64,000 nucleotides of DNA from contig CP141140.1 in the NCBI GenBank assembly GCA_035235625.1, positions 21,782,685 through 21,846,684 on the forward strand, in the 5' to 3' direction. The notes under the pieces are model-generated. The model had not been told where the DNA came from, did not search any database, and was given only the letters and a program-made list of their open reading frames with translations. Positions 35,739-49,001 of this stretch are shown here, in pieces; the stretch's first letter is position 1, and each line of letters begins with the position of its first letter. This DNA comes from Saururus chinensis. Its lineage: Eukaryota > Streptophyta > Magnoliopsida > Piperales > Saururaceae. Made by a program: the position numbers and the translations under genes.

Positions 35739-37560
35739 TATCATACTATGTCATAAACCAAATTGGTGTACTATAAAACTACTATGACTATTTTATCCAT
35801 ATTAATTAAGTAGAAGACGTAATTGTAAGGAATTAAAAATATACTATGTACTGCATTAATTAAGTAGGAGCGTGACTTTCACGAGGCATACTAGATCAAC
35901 TAGGCAAATAGGGCACTCTTCTACATGGATTATTCTATGCAACAAAGGGGACGATGCTTATTATGATAGTGATATTCTCACCACAAAAACTCACACATAA
36001 CTTTTGATTGGATTGGATAAGTGGGCCTCACATAAAGTTTACTTGGGCCCACATATCTAATCCAATCAAAACTCATATGTGAGATTTTGTTGTGTGTTTT
36101 TTATGTCAAATACCATTTTCCTTATATCGGTCAGAACCCACTAGTTCACCTCTTATTGTTCCTTGGTAGGGATGTGATATGTACATATTATAACCATTTA
36201 TATACCCTATATTTGTGCATTTTATATTAATGAATGACTAATTAGAGTTTAATTGTATTTATAGGTTTTTGTTAGCTTAATCCTTGAAAGAGGCTATTGT
36301 AAAGCATTAAGGATGAATTTCTACACAAGCTATCTCAAGGCACTTACGATGCATGTAGACTTTAGTTCATGTGTTGGGCAGCTAGCTACTACAGTGCTAA
36401 GTGAATTACTCTTGGAAGTCTAATGTGGATGATATGTCGCTAAACTTCATTTAGAGAAGACAACAAGCAATAGAGCTAACACTTTCACTTGCAACCAGGT
36501 CTCCAAAAGCCCAGAAGAAACAAGAAATTCATTCCTAATTAAGGACCTATTCAATTTCCTCAAAGGACCAACAATTAAGTGAAGAAAGCAGCTAATAACT
36601 AGAAGAATGGTTCAGAAATGGAAGATCATTTCACAGTAGAGCAAAGAAGGCAAGAAAATAGAGCATAAAGAAGAGTAGAATTCAAAGAAAGGAAAGTGGA
36701 CTTTAAGAGGGAAAGAATTGAGCAAGAAGAAAGCTTAAGATGGAAATGATTAAAAAAGAAGGAAGCAATTAATAGTGGACAAAATTGTGGGCATAAAGTA
36801 GGGAAGAAGGTGATGTCTATAACTTAAAAAAAATTCAAAGAATAGAAATTTCAAAATAGAGGAACCATGAACCGATGAGAGAAATCCTTCAGTTTCATCC
36901 TCCAAAATTGGTTAGAAGAGAGCTTGATAGTGAGATAATTAAATTCCAAGTTGGAAGAACGGAGTAAGAAGCAAATTTGTTTTTAATGTTAATTAATTTT
37001 ACATCTTTAATTGATGAGATTGATTTGGATATGAGTTTAATCATGTTTCTCACATGATTTAAGTTGGTTCTTATTAATTTATTACTTGGCTTTGTCTTGT
37101 TTTTTAATATTGAAATTGGGTATTAGTTGTGATTTGCAAATAGTATATACAATTAAGAACTTGATTTTAATTCATTGAGGTGAGGAAGAACAATGTATTT
37201 TTTTTATTGTGGATGAGAAGTTAATGATGATATTTTCTATAATAACAAAGATTGATTTCTAGATTATTATGAGATAAATGTAAAAAATGATTATTGATCA
37301 TACTTATAAGTTTATATGATTTAATGAATGTAGATTCTTATGCCCTAGTGTTTTGTTTAATTGATATTTTATTTATTTTGCATTGCTTTCTTAATCTTAG
37401 ATTCAATCTTTATAACTTTAATTTGGATAGTTTGATTGCCTTTAAATTCTTATTCACTTTTGTTATTACTTCAGTTAAGTTTGTCATTTTATATTTTTTT
37501 TACTATATTAGGATTTATTTGAGTTAGATTAAATTTAGTTTTTTTATTTCAAGTCTATGA
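35739..37560. other. Non-coding stretch, nothing recognised
   Basis: AT-rich, with purine-rich sequence at 36580-36960. No frame has family resemblance. Confidence 0.5.
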
Positions 37561-38651
37561 GGGACCGACCTCACTTTGTCAATTATACTTCGGTATGATT
37601 CATATGTTTGCGAGTAAATAATTAAAATTCAATAATAGGATGCCCACTTGGGCCGAATAAATCTAATCCATCCTGAATGGTCCATAGGGAGGTTTGAACT
37701 TTGGACTTGAATAAACAAGTTTTCTACCAAGTGAGGTCGGTATGTCAATTAGGGAAATTATTTGTGTGTTGGGTCATGTGGTCAAGAGTTTTTGGAAAGA
37801 GACTTGAAGGAAAATGGATGCATGTGGACCCCATATGTTGAGGTGTATTGGGATAGGACTTAGTGCATGATACAACTAGAGGAGACTCTCCCAATCTCAC
37901 CTCATAAAATTGTCAATCTCCTCTTGGTTCTCAAGTCAAGAAAAATAGTGAAGAATTTGTTGAGTGGCGTCAAAGCGGAAGCGTGGAGGTGGGTGAGCCC
38001 CAGGGGTGGTGCCAAGCATAAAAATTACAACTTTATAGGAAAGCCTCTACACAATTACATGAATATGAACATACATAAGCAATATACATGTAAATAGGGC
38101 TAACCATGAATCAAAAACTAAATTAAGGAGATATACAGACTGACCCCCAGATGTGCCCTTCCTTTACGCCAACGCCCGAGCACAATTGAATGACAATTCA
38201 ATTAAACAAGAGAGGAGATTGCCTTCTCTACTTGTGTAGATCCCTCAAAGCCCCTTTCTTGGAGCCTTCTTAAGGCAGATTTCTCCCAGCAATTGTCTAA
38301 CGCAGGAAGAGGCCTTTCTTTGGTACAAAGGAAAGCCACAACCTCCACTGGTTGTTTGAAACATACAAAAGGGGTAATTCTAACCTCATTATTGTGTTAA
38401 ATCTTATTGAAGGGGTGTTTGGTGAAGGAGTATTAATTTTCAGCACCCAGGGCCTAGACACTAAAGTTGAGTGCATATAATTATGTGATTAATTGAATTA
38501 TATGTGCATTATTGTGAATTGATACTATTTCTAATTCATAATTGTTTTATTGCATGTTGTTGTGTGAGGTTTTTCTCCCATTGTACCACCAAAGGCTGAT
38601 TCTCACCACTTGGGCTTTGACAGTCCGATCCGCTTCCGTTGTGCCCCATAA
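37561..38651 (+). mobile_element. Probable 5' LTR region of a Ty1/copia element
   Basis: Sequence immediately upstream of a primer binding site, ending in GTGCCCCA. The LTR start could not be fixed. A 12-bp inverted repeat (CCGACCTCACTT near 37565, its complement near 37730) lies near the upstream edge. Confidence 0.45.
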
Positions 38652-38664
38652 TGGTATTAGAACC
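38652..38664 (+). other. Degenerate primer binding site
   Basis: TGGTATTAGAACC differs by two transitions from the usual initiator-Met site TGGTATCAGAGCC. It lies upstream of the copia gag relic, consistent with one element. Confidence 0.65.
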
Positions 38665-39397
38665 TGATTGTGGTGGATGTTAGAGCAAAAAAAATCCTTT
38701 GTTTAGCAATTTATTGACTCTTATACTTTGTTTGATCTTGTGGTAGATTTCTATAAGTTTTTACCTGTGATTTTACGTGAAAAAATTTGAAAATTTCTTC
38801 AAGGTTGCACCAGCAATTGATCGGCAGCATCAACAATCAATCAGTAAACTTTATGTTTCAACCAAAATTTAGGCCGAGACCTTAAAGGACCGATTATTTG
38901 GTCTAACAATCATCACTTGTAGTAAAGTTCTCATTTTGAGGGTAGAATAATTGATCAGTAGCTCAGGTGATCGATCAAAAATCTTACTCGCTTCTATCAG
39001 GAATAAGCAATGGATCGGTCTTTAACTATGATTAAATAATTTTTTGGGGATTTATCTACACTTTAAGTCATTTATATTGACTAAAGTTTGACCTTCCCTT
39101 GCATCATCTTATAGTTTGATATTGGTTTAGTCAATATCAAGAGAGGTTATCCTTAAACTCCTTGAGGGGTATTTCGATAATTTCACAAGTTTTAAACACA
39201 CATAGTTGATACCCTTTTCTTATATTTATTGCAACATAAAACTTGGGTTTCGAGTATTAGTTGCTGAAGTTTCTCATCTTATTATATCTTATTTACTAGT
39301 AAATATTGTCTTAATCTTGAGTAATTCACTGTCTTCTTTGTATGCTATTTGGTTTGTAGATTTGCATTTCATCTTCCTAAGTATTACAACTTCTAGA

Positions 39398-40160
39398 ATG
39401 GTTGCTACTGAGTTGAGTAAAACTAAAAAACTCAATAGCACCAATTATATCACATAGAAGAGAAGAATTCACCACATCCTTTTGATAGAGGGTCTCTCTC
39501 ATGTCTTGGACAAGGTAGAGGTATGTCATCCTGAAAATTCTTTTGTACCTCTAAAAAGGGCTTATGACAAGTTTAAGGAGGATGACCTTAGGGCTAGGAC
39601 CATGATTCTCACTTTCATGGAGCTAGCGATAGAGATGTTTTTCAAGAAACACTCAAACGCCAAGGACATGCTTAAGGTAGTTGCTAAAAAGTATGAGGAA
39701 CATATTGAATCCCATATCAGGATATTGCAAATGTGGCATCAAAAAATGAAGATGAACAACTCTAATAATGTGTTGGAGCACATTAATGTTATGTTCCTCA
39801 TTGCAAGTGACTTGGAAATGATTAACAACCCTTTGGGTGAAGGCATTCAAGTCTCCACTATTTTGAATAGTCTTCCTAGGTCTTGAGAAATTGTAGTCAA
39901 GGCCTTGAACATGACTAATAAAAAGTTGACTATTGGAAAATTGTAGTCAAGGTATTGAACATGACTAATAAAAACTTGACTCTAGATGATATCATTACCA
40001 AGCTTGGCTTAGAGCAGGAGAGAAGAGATCACTTGAAGGGCTCAGATGCATCAGCCAACTTGGTTCAACATGGCTCAAAGAACAGTAGTCCAACAACTAG
40101 AGTGAACTTTATGGATCATCACAGTTCGAGTATTTATTTTCAAAGAACATTAGTCACATA
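39398..40160 (+). pseudogene. Ty1/copia gag relic
   Basis: The frame starts MVATELSKTKKLNSTNYIT, the N-terminal copia gag pattern, and continues after TAG (39455) with KRRIHHILLIEGLSHVLDK and a UBN2/gag-like helical domain to NSLPRS, where TGA (39884) interrupts. Both stops lie where copia gag usually has tryptophan. A roughly 50-bp tandem duplication (about 39890-39939 repeated at 39940 on) shifts the frame, after which NMTNKNLTLDDIITKLGLEQ can be read. No protease, integrase or polymerase follows. Confidence 0.8.
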
Positions 40161-40212
40161 ACAAAATCATATAGTTCAAAAATAAATACTCAAACTATGA
40201 TGACCCATAAAA
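40108..40212. repeat. Imperfect inverted repeat at the copia/LTR junction
   Basis: Arms of about 33 bp at 40108-40140 and 40179-40212 (TTTATGGATCATCAC against its complement with four or five changes), with a loop of about 38 bp. It lies exactly where copia gag similarity ends. Confidence 0.75.
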
Positions 40213-40493
40213 TCCATACTCATAAATTAACACATCAAAATTCAAAACCATAGGTGCCAATCATTATTGTGCATAGAGCTGGTAATTTATATAGAGATTT
40301 ATCTCTAGGCATGTCATGCCTTCAAACATCAGTCAACAAAAGTAATTACAAGGTTTAAACTGCAACATAACATATAATTCATTCAAAAAAAATTTCTTCT
40401 TTCACTTTTGCCTTTGTTGCAAATCTTGCAGAATCTATGAGTGGGTGAGTTTTTTTATACTTAGTAGGTTGTGCTAAGTTCTATAAGCATGCT

Positions 40494-41244
40494 TATCACA
40501 CCCCAGCACACGACACCCCGGAGCCAAACCTAGTCCAAGAAGGAAACGGCCCATAGCACGACCAAGTGGACTTGAAATGCAGAAGACAAATCATCCTTGG
40601 GTGAACACACAACACGGAGTAGCGCACAAACACTTTGTACAAAAGCAAATAGATCAATAAATGAGTACTAATTAAAGTATTAGTCCACTCAATACCCACA
40701 TCAACTAGTTATGAGATAAAACTAGCCCACACATGGCTAATTAAAGTCTAAGACAACCATGGCTAAACAAAGTGTGAAGTATAGTCAAACATGTAAACTC
40801 ATCATCTCATGATTAAACTAACATAACATAACATTAACATCTAGACATCAATACACCAATGCATCCATACACCCCTATCTCAATGATCGGTGTTGTCCTC
40901 GTACTCAACATAGAGTCCATCTTGAGAACTTGCATGACACGACATGCAGCCCCAAAACAAAACCACAAAACAAAGAGGGGTGAGTCAAAGCTCAGCAAGG
41001 GTTTTAATATAGAGGTAAACTCATAATGATATCATAGACACTATCAACATAACATTCATCACATAATCATTCACCACACCCATTCATCATGGGAAAAATC
41101 ATATCTCCATGCTACCTATGCATCATATTATCATTCACATACCATAAACATATACTCATGCCACTTGTGCATCATGTCAAATATATTTCATATACACATA
41201 ATCATGCTATCTACAATCATGATGTATAACATATTCCATAAACA
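40494..41244 (-). mobile_element. LTR split by two insertions, part 1
   Basis: Starts TATCACACCCCAGC with CCGGAGCCAAACC, matching the corresponding end of the 31856-35733 LTR. It is followed by the insertion at 41250-44907. Confidence 0.65.
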
Positions 41245-41249
41245 CAAAG

Positions 41250-44200
41250 TGTCACAACTTGGATTTTTAAAAGCATTTTTAAATATCACGAATGATAAAT
41301 TGCGGGAATTTTTTTTCTTGAATACAAAACAACCCATGCGATTAAATATCTATGTCATGATAACTGAGGTTCATAAATACGGATATCAAATCATATAATA
41401 TTTACACGTCTCAAAATTCAAAAAGAACAACTCATTGATCTAAGTACAAGTCTGTCATCTGTCTGAAAATAAACAACAAGTTGACTCTCATGCTAAAGGT
41501 ATACTTACGTACCGGAGTTGCATAAATGAAGAAACTTCACCCTATATGCATCAATCTTTGTCTCACTCGTTGTTGCCTGGGAAACCTGCAACAAACCAAA
41601 CCAAACAACAACTATAACCACAATGGAGCCTCTCCGCCTTCAGGAGAAGAGCTTCCAAAGGACAAAAGGTTTTATTAATATTTTTCGGATCGGGCCAACA
41701 TCACCCGATGTTAGCTGCCTACGTACTCATCAAACAACATCTCCAATGTTTTCAACAAGATCGGATCCAGACGTAGTTCTGCCTAGAAACTACTCTATCG
41801 TACAAAGCATAACATCACACATGCAATGCTTAGGTATTTTTAACCTATATTTTAGTAAGTCCTTTAATTGTTCCACTTGTCTAATTAACAAGCAATATCA
41901 AACAATGTTATTAATTATCTCATAACCCTTGTTCAATAATTAATACTATCAAATCTATATTCACTTAGAGATAACTCGCCCCTCAAGAAATCTCCAGACA
42001 AAGGACTCCAACCTTGGAGTAGGCTGCTTAACAACAACTTGACCCAAATCCCTAGGGCTCTCAATATCCTACCACGAATCTAGAGAAGAGGATCCCAACT
42101 GTGCTCATGGACACAGATTGGCAAGAAACACAAGCCTTCCATGATACTCATGTAACTCCACTTTTCATACGCACTATATGGTCTTGGGAAGACCTACAGG
42201 AGACCCGCGGTAAAGACCCTTTGGTCAATACCCAAACCATCGTGGTGATGAAAAAACGTATCGTAATCTCCACCATTCCCTAACTTTGGGGAAAATGTCT
42301 TCTAAGGCATTACTAATGTATCCATAGATGCTTCAGGTCTTTATGACCATTGACTCCCCCAAATATCTAAAACTTAGACTAGATTATTTCTATCTAGTCA
42401 AGTATTCGCTCAACCATTTGGGTCCTCTATACCTTGTGAATCGGCCCAACAAATAGTTCATCCACTGAGCTATGACTCAGAGAACACCCCGTAACCACCC
42501 TCGGTTCATTAACCAAGGTAAAATTCTATGTCAGGGCCCCGTTCACTTCATGAATTGGTCCCAACCCTAAAGAGGGTAATTTAGTTATTATCTTGATTAG
42601 ATGTTCTCCCCTCAAACCAACGACAACCATAATTTTTTGATTAGTCTTTATTAACCTTAATTTACTGATATAACTCAAAGCATCAACAATAAAAGCGTGC
42701 GCCAAAGTAAGCAACATAAATAACATTGTCATACAAGTTCATAACAATAGAAAGAGGCCCATTGCACTCATTTGCAAGGCTAGGGCTCAACGAATTGAAG
42801 CCCGATAATGTAGACAACTCTAACGTATTGCACGAGTTACGTATTAATACCCTAGTTGATTGATGTCCAGGGTTGCAGACATGTGTAATATGCTGCCTTA
42901 AACCCTAAAAATTAGGATTTTTCCCTTTGTTTTCAGTGACACTGTGACCTAACAAGGTCTTCGTGTCACATACTAGTCACACTCCTTCCTTTTAAAGCCA
43001 TTTATAGGGTACCTTAACTCTTGATTAACTAGGTTATCCGTTTTGACAGAAACAGAATATATTGCTCCTAAGAGTGTTAGGGTAATTTTACCACCTAGGG
43101 TATGATACCCTCCCTTGGTCATTAGGTCATCTCACTCCCCTTTTATTTATTTTAAGTCATAATCCTCTCATGAGGTTCCATTCTCAAGCTTACCTGCGCT
43201 TCCATTCACATGAATGTGGGTGGGTCCGCTCAAAGGGTATTTATGTCATTTGGTTTAAGGCCTTATGGGCATTCAATAGGTCCAAAATTGAACTCAAGGG
43301 TACTAATGGACTTCATGGACTGTGTGTAATTTTCCTGGGGTGTGACGGGGTCGTGAACCCCTTGAACCCACCCAGGTTTACTTAACAGTTTACAATTAAA
43401 CCTAGGGGCAAAAAGGTTAATTACTCATTCGCTGGGGATTTTCCCCACCAAAAGGTTTGACCTATAATTAGTTTACCTATTGAACTCTCACTGAGAATCT
43501 TTCCAGTTTTTAGATCTACTCATATGCCCCTGAACCAGAGCCTTGAACTCAAGTAAGTTAATATTATACAATAATTAACTAACAGGGGTAAGAAAGTTAT
43601 TTCACAACCTCTGGAATTTTTACCTAAGCTGAAGCTTCGTCAGAATACTCCCACACCTCTTGGGGTCATTGAGTATTTTCTATAAATGTTTTGACAACAC
43701 TATCTCAATGAACTAGACTAGGTTCAAAGTTAGTTTTTTTTAAGACCCGGACCGAACAGGATCAAGTTAACCAACCTAGTCCGGGGAGCATAGACGACCC
43801 ACGGGGTCGTCTTCCCTGCAACCGGACAGAGGCCTTTTGGCCTCTGGTGGCAGCCCAAGGGTTCCCAGACCACCAGCATATGGCGGAACCAACAACATCG
43901 GTTCTGCCGACGTCTGGTGGCCGGTTGGCGGCCAAAAGTCCTTTCTTTTTTTCTTTCTTTTTTTCCTTTTTGCTTTTTGCAACTGACCAAGGTGGTGACT
44001 GGCCTCCGGCAATGGATAGGTGAGGGATCGGCTCAACCGGATCGTCTTTGCACAGCGGTTCCGGTTGACCAGGTCCCGCCACAGGCCGTTGACGGCCGGA
44101 GGAACAACACCTTGTTTTGCCCCCTTTTTTTTTAAATAGGCACAGGCCCACATGACGGCGGTGGAGCCTGCCGCCGGTGGGTCACATTTGTCCAACAAAT

Positions 44201-44907
44201 AGGGTTCCTGGCCGGAAGGAGACTGGCAACCAGTGGCCGGCCAGCGGCCATCAAATGGATGTTTTTAATACAGTGATCTCTACACTAATTGTCCATTGCA
44301 AAGATTCTGCTCATAATAATTACCAAACAATATGCAAATTTAATCGATTCGAGACTAAGACAGCCAACCTACCTTAATTGCCGATTTGTCGTCGATCCTT
44401 TGCCACTGGAGCCTCACCGGAGCTTCACCGGAAAATTCCCTCGTCGCCTCTTCGCCCTTCGCTTCCCTTAATCGTCAAAAGTTCCCCCCAAAAAGCCCTA
44501 ATTATTTCTTTTTATAGGCATGGGATTAGGGCTCCTAATCCCATGAGAAATTGGGCCAAAACTCCCCTAATTAGGCCACTTAATTGGGCCATTAAATTAT
44601 AATTTCGGAACTGTAATAAATCGGGCTCAAAAAATGACTTAAACGGCCCAATTGCACGTTTAAATTGGGTAAACGGGCCCTATACAATATGTTCAACTTT
44701 GAATAGACATATCTCCCTCAACCGGACTTCGATTCGCGGGTTTTTGGTGGCATTTTGAAGCTATTTATATCTACTTTCCATCCATATAGGATTAAGACAC
44801 CACTTCCAGCTGATGATCAAGTTATTCCTACAAGAATATCAAGGGGTCCTACACCCTAATTTCCCTGTGTACGACTTCGGGAATTTAAAAAATTCTCGGA
44901 CGTTACA
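41250..44907 (-). mobile_element. Solo LTR, second long-LTR family, copy 2, nested
   Basis: A 3658-bp block from TGTAACGTCCGAGAA to CAAGTTGTGACA on the minus strand. Perfect duplication CAAAG lies at 41245-41249 and 44908-44912. Homologous to 12931-16085 over its length but without the hAT MITE. TATA-like TGCCTATAAAAAG near 44515. No coding content. Confidence 0.85.
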
Positions 44908-44912
44908 CAAAG

Positions 44913-45002
44913 TCATGCCACCTGCATATCATGCTCTAGCCCACATTCTATAAGCACATATCATGCCACATGTGCTTTATGGGTTCATCCATAGCTCATA
45001 AA

Positions 45003-45058
<56 letters not shown>

Positions 45059-45575
45059 TATGTCAACATATGAATCTCATTATAACAATCTCATCCTACA
45101 TGAATCAAATCTCAACATTTATATCACGCATAATCATTTCTCAATATAAATATTCACCCTGCAAAATCAAGTATATCCAGCACACACCATCCTGCATAAT
45201 CATGCAAATCCAGTCCACTATTACATGTGTAACATAAGCATCATTATTCCTACACAACCTATGTCAATGAGCATTATATACCATATACATGAGTAAATCA
45301 ACTGGTAGATGTCTCACAATTGAGAAAATAACCCTACTTAATTGGCTGAAGCATAAGCAGACCTGCTCACCTAGAAATCCTAAAAAGGAAGTATTAAGCA
45401 GTTTGGGTAAGTTCCCTAATGGGGAAAATACCCCCTGGTAAGCCTGTGCACACGGACAAACCAGCCTAGATTCTCATGGTCCAGATAACTTATGAATTTA
45501 ACTCATGCATTATGTTATTCTCCCATAGGGAGGAAACCCATCCTCAAAGGAACGTAAAACCCTATCCATTGGACG
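44913..45575 (-). mobile_element. LTR split by two insertions, part 2
   Basis: Resumes the interrupted LTR. The segment near 45437-45487 (ACGGACAAACCAGC, TTCTCATGGTC) matches 33510-33560 of the intact relative. Contains an (AT)26 tract at 45005-45056. Confidence 0.65.
45005..45056. repeat. (AT)n microsatellite, 26 units
   Basis: A pure AT dinucleotide run of 52 bp. Confidence 0.95.
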
Positions 45576-45580
45576 TAAAA

Positions 45581-47668
45581 TGTAACACCCCGACCCGCAC
45601 CACCTGACCCGGACCGGGGTTAGATCGGAAAACACAATCGGAGTGTCAAAATTTAGCGGAAAAATTAAAACCGACTGACCAGGAGCTGCAGACTCTGAGT
45701 GCGAGAGTCATAGCATTCATCTACGCACTACGGAGCTTTAACGTTCCATTGTGCGTAGATCAGAACAAACCTAATTTTATAACTAATTTGGATCGGGCCA
45801 ACGTTATTTTATCGTTGGTTGCCTACGTACATATTGGATACCATCTCTGACGTTATTCCAATACGATCGGATCCGAACGTAGTTCTGCCTAATGGCTAAT
45901 ACATTTACCAAACATCAGAAAATCATATACGATAAAATACGTATACGTTATATCTGAATGATTCATCCGGAATCCAACGGAAATCTTATCAGTCGTCGGA
46001 GTTAAATGAAAGCCAATAAATCAGAAAACACACATCTCACGTAGGTGAGAAGAAGACTAACAAAACACATATCCCACTCTATCATAGAGCGGAGCAGAAC
46101 ACACTACAGAACCTGTTGGATCATATTAGATCATATCAGATTTTACCCGACCATACAGGTCATATCAGATCAGAGTATGTCACGTCATAGCAGAGAGCAT
46201 TTCATATCACAACAGAATAAATCAAGATGTGCAGTCATATAAAGCATATTAAACTAGAAGGTCAGGAAAGCGTACTCCCCTCCAATTTTGAAAGTGGCGA
46301 TGTTCAGAGTTGCTCGTTTCCTCAGAGCGTCCGCCCTTTCCGATCCGGAGGCTGCGGCCAGAACCTCATGTAACTTCGGAATACTTTACCCTTTTTGTGT
46401 CCGTAGACGGAAGACAGAACCTCCCCTTACCCGGAGACATTTTACCCTCACAACGCCAGTAGGCAGCGGACAGAACCTCCCCTTGTCCGAGACACTTTTC
46501 CCTTCCCGTGCCCATAGGCAACGGGCAGAACCTCCCCTTACCCTTGGGATGTTTCTCTCACAAAACATTGATAATTCGAGGAGTGGATGCTTCCATTGCA
46601 TTGCTCACCATCGAATTAGCTAGGAAGGCCTCTTAAACGACTCTAATCGGATTTAAAATGAGTAATAAATTAAGAACGGAAGATGAGAAAACGTGGGAGA
46701 ATTTCCCCTTACCCGGAGATATTTTACCCTTTTCGCGCCCGTAGGCGGCAGACATAACCTCCCCTTGGCCCGGGACGTTTCCCCTATATAGAGTTGCTAA
46801 CTTAAAAAATTGACGCTTCCATTGCGTAGAGCACCCTCGATTTAGCTAGGAACGCATTTTGAACGGAAGAAAACGGACGCAGAATGACTCCAGAAACTCC
46901 TCCAGAATAATGAACGAAATGAGCTATTTATAGAAAACTGGCGTGCGAGCGTACACAAGAAGAGGAAAGACACGCGCACGCGCTTGCGCCACGTGGCGCG
47001 TTCTAAATGGACGATAAACAAAGTCGGCGCGCGCGGCGTGCGCGTCACGCGCGCCACATCGCGTCGCGCGCGGCGGACGCGATAGCGCCGTGCATCTGAC
47101 ACGCGACGCACGCGTTCGCCGCGCGTCCCGCGCGCGTCACGCGGTCGGCCGCGCGATCGCGCGGGACCCGCGTCGCGCGGACGGCCGCGATCGCGCGCCA
47201 TCACGCGGCGCGCGGCTCCCCGGCGCGGCTCAGGCGCAGCTCGGCTCCGGCTCGGCTTGACTCGGCTGATGACGTCAGCTATTCTGTCTTTTTCTGAATA
47301 TTTTATTATTATTTTAATTAAACACAATTCCAACTTCAAAACGCGATAACTTTTTATCCCGAAGTCGGAATCGTACGTTCTTAGTACCAATGGACTCGTA
47401 TTGACGAGCCCTTCAAAACTAGACCCCACATGGGTAGGTTATCTCGCACTTTTAAAGTAGGTCCCGCCCATGTGGCACATTTCCCGAGGTCGTAACTTTC
47501 GTTCCCGACCTCCGTTTTGAGTGTTCTTGGGTGCGTTGTGCTCGTTACTTCGAGCTCTACCCAAATACAGAGATTTCACCTAATGAAACCCCGTAACCCT
47601 AATATTAAATTACCAAATTACCCTTAACCCACCCCGGGTTAAGCATAACCGGAAGATGGGTTGTTACA
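45581..47668 (-). mobile_element. Solo LTR, third family, nested, with a CpG-dense core
   Basis: A 2088-bp block from TGTAACAACCCATC to CGGGGTGTTACA on the minus strand, with perfect duplication TAAAA (45576-45580 and 47669-47673). TATA box TTCTATAAATAGC near 46928. Directly upstream of it in LTR sense, 46960-47270 is extremely rich in CGCG. Downstream, at 46400-46790, a loose repeat of about 60-70 bp with CAGAACCTCCCCTT recurs. The arginine-rich frame 46842-47429 is a by-product of base composition. Confidence 0.85.
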
Positions 47669-47673
47669 TAAAA

Positions 47674-47885
47674 CCTCGTCCTTTTGGACATAAGATCAAT
47701 TCGATAAACCTCAAAGTGGCTAATCCGGAAAACGAAGGGATCCATTTGCATCCAACCAATTAATCACAGCCAATCACAATTACCCTTGTTGATAAATCAT
47801 TCGCATGATGCATGCAACATGACACATACATGAGTAAATTGTTAAATGGGTCCAAGTATAAGTAACATGCTCAAATCGCACTTAA
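47674..47885 (-). mobile_element. LTR split by two insertions, part 3
   Basis: Contains CATGATGCATGCAACATG, matching 33805 on in the intact relative. Similarity fades near 47885, so the copy is truncated. Confidence 0.6.
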
Positions 47886-49001
47886 AAAAGGTTAAGAAGT
47901 GATTACATAGGTTTTAGAAAAATTTAAGGTAAAAGGGTAAAAAATGTCAAAAAGTAGGCAGAATGATCGATTGCTAAAAAATGTAAATGAGAAGAATGAT
48001 TAATAGCTTTCTGATTCAGCCCTATAAAAAACGAAGCTGAGAGTTATTGATCAATCACTCTTGCAATTGATCGATCGATAGAAGAATTGTGTACATTAAA
48101 AACACTGACCGATTGATCGTTGTTTAAAACAATCGATAGTTTCAAAAACAGTTTACTTGATTTAAGACATTCCGATTTTTATTTCATTCCTTATTCAAAT
48201 ATAAGTCATAAACTGACTTAATGAACTATATAAGGGTTATGAAATTACAAAATTAGAAAGAGAAAAACGTAGAGGAGAAAAGAGAAAGAGGGTTTACACC
48301 TTCGCTTATTGTTTTCCAAAGGCACTTAAGCTTTGTATTGAAGATCTATTATTAAATTATTAATTGAATAAGACAATCCACAAGCAAAGGAGCTAATACA
48401 TAACAAGAGGTGCTCATTGAAGACCAGAAGGAGATAAAGACAAGGCAAGGAGGAGAAAGTTCCAAGTGCTTAGAGAATACTTAAAGGCCAGCAAGAATGA
48501 TCTAAACAAGAGGAGCTTATGTTAGAGTTTAAATAAGGTTGGTGGTTTGTTTGTGTTCATGTAAAGTCCTGGTTCTAATGCATTAATTTGGTTCTTTTGG
48601 AACTACCGTAGTTTTCTTTATCCTAGTTGGGGTTTTCCACATGAATTGTTGTGTTTATGTCTGAATTGATTGATGGTTGATTGATTGATATTTTGAGAGT
48701 GAGTTTGAGTGATTATTAGGTTTTAATCATTTCCGCTTAATAAAAAATTCTACACAGAAAGGATAGAACTCTTAATTCTTATTTATTGAAAATACTAGTT
48801 TTAAGAGTAATCTAGTAATTAGCTAGATTAATTAGACAAATATTAAACTCTCACCCGGAGCTATTCCCGACCATGGAGTAGTTTGCGATAGGGAGGACCA
48901 ATTTAGTCAATGTTGTGTTTAGGCAGGGCTGGTGGCTAGCATTTGGGTAGGATATTGAACGGGGTGGAGTCTCCGACTAGTAGCTCCCGGGTGGTGGCGG
49001 T
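47886..49001. other. Non-coding repeat-derived stretch
   Basis: Has ATTGATCGATCGATAG-like motifs near 48065, also seen near 54600 and, weaker, near 38815, so it is probably from a dispersed element. No gene seen. Confidence 0.45.

Noticed and set aside
43730..44198. Overlapping lysine/proline-rich frames
   Set aside because: All three frames are open in a GC-richer part of an LTR; none resembles a family.
46842..47429. Arginine-rich frame of 195 codons
   Set aside because: Lies across the CpG-dense LTR core; GC bias removes stops. No domain, and it crosses the LTR promoter.
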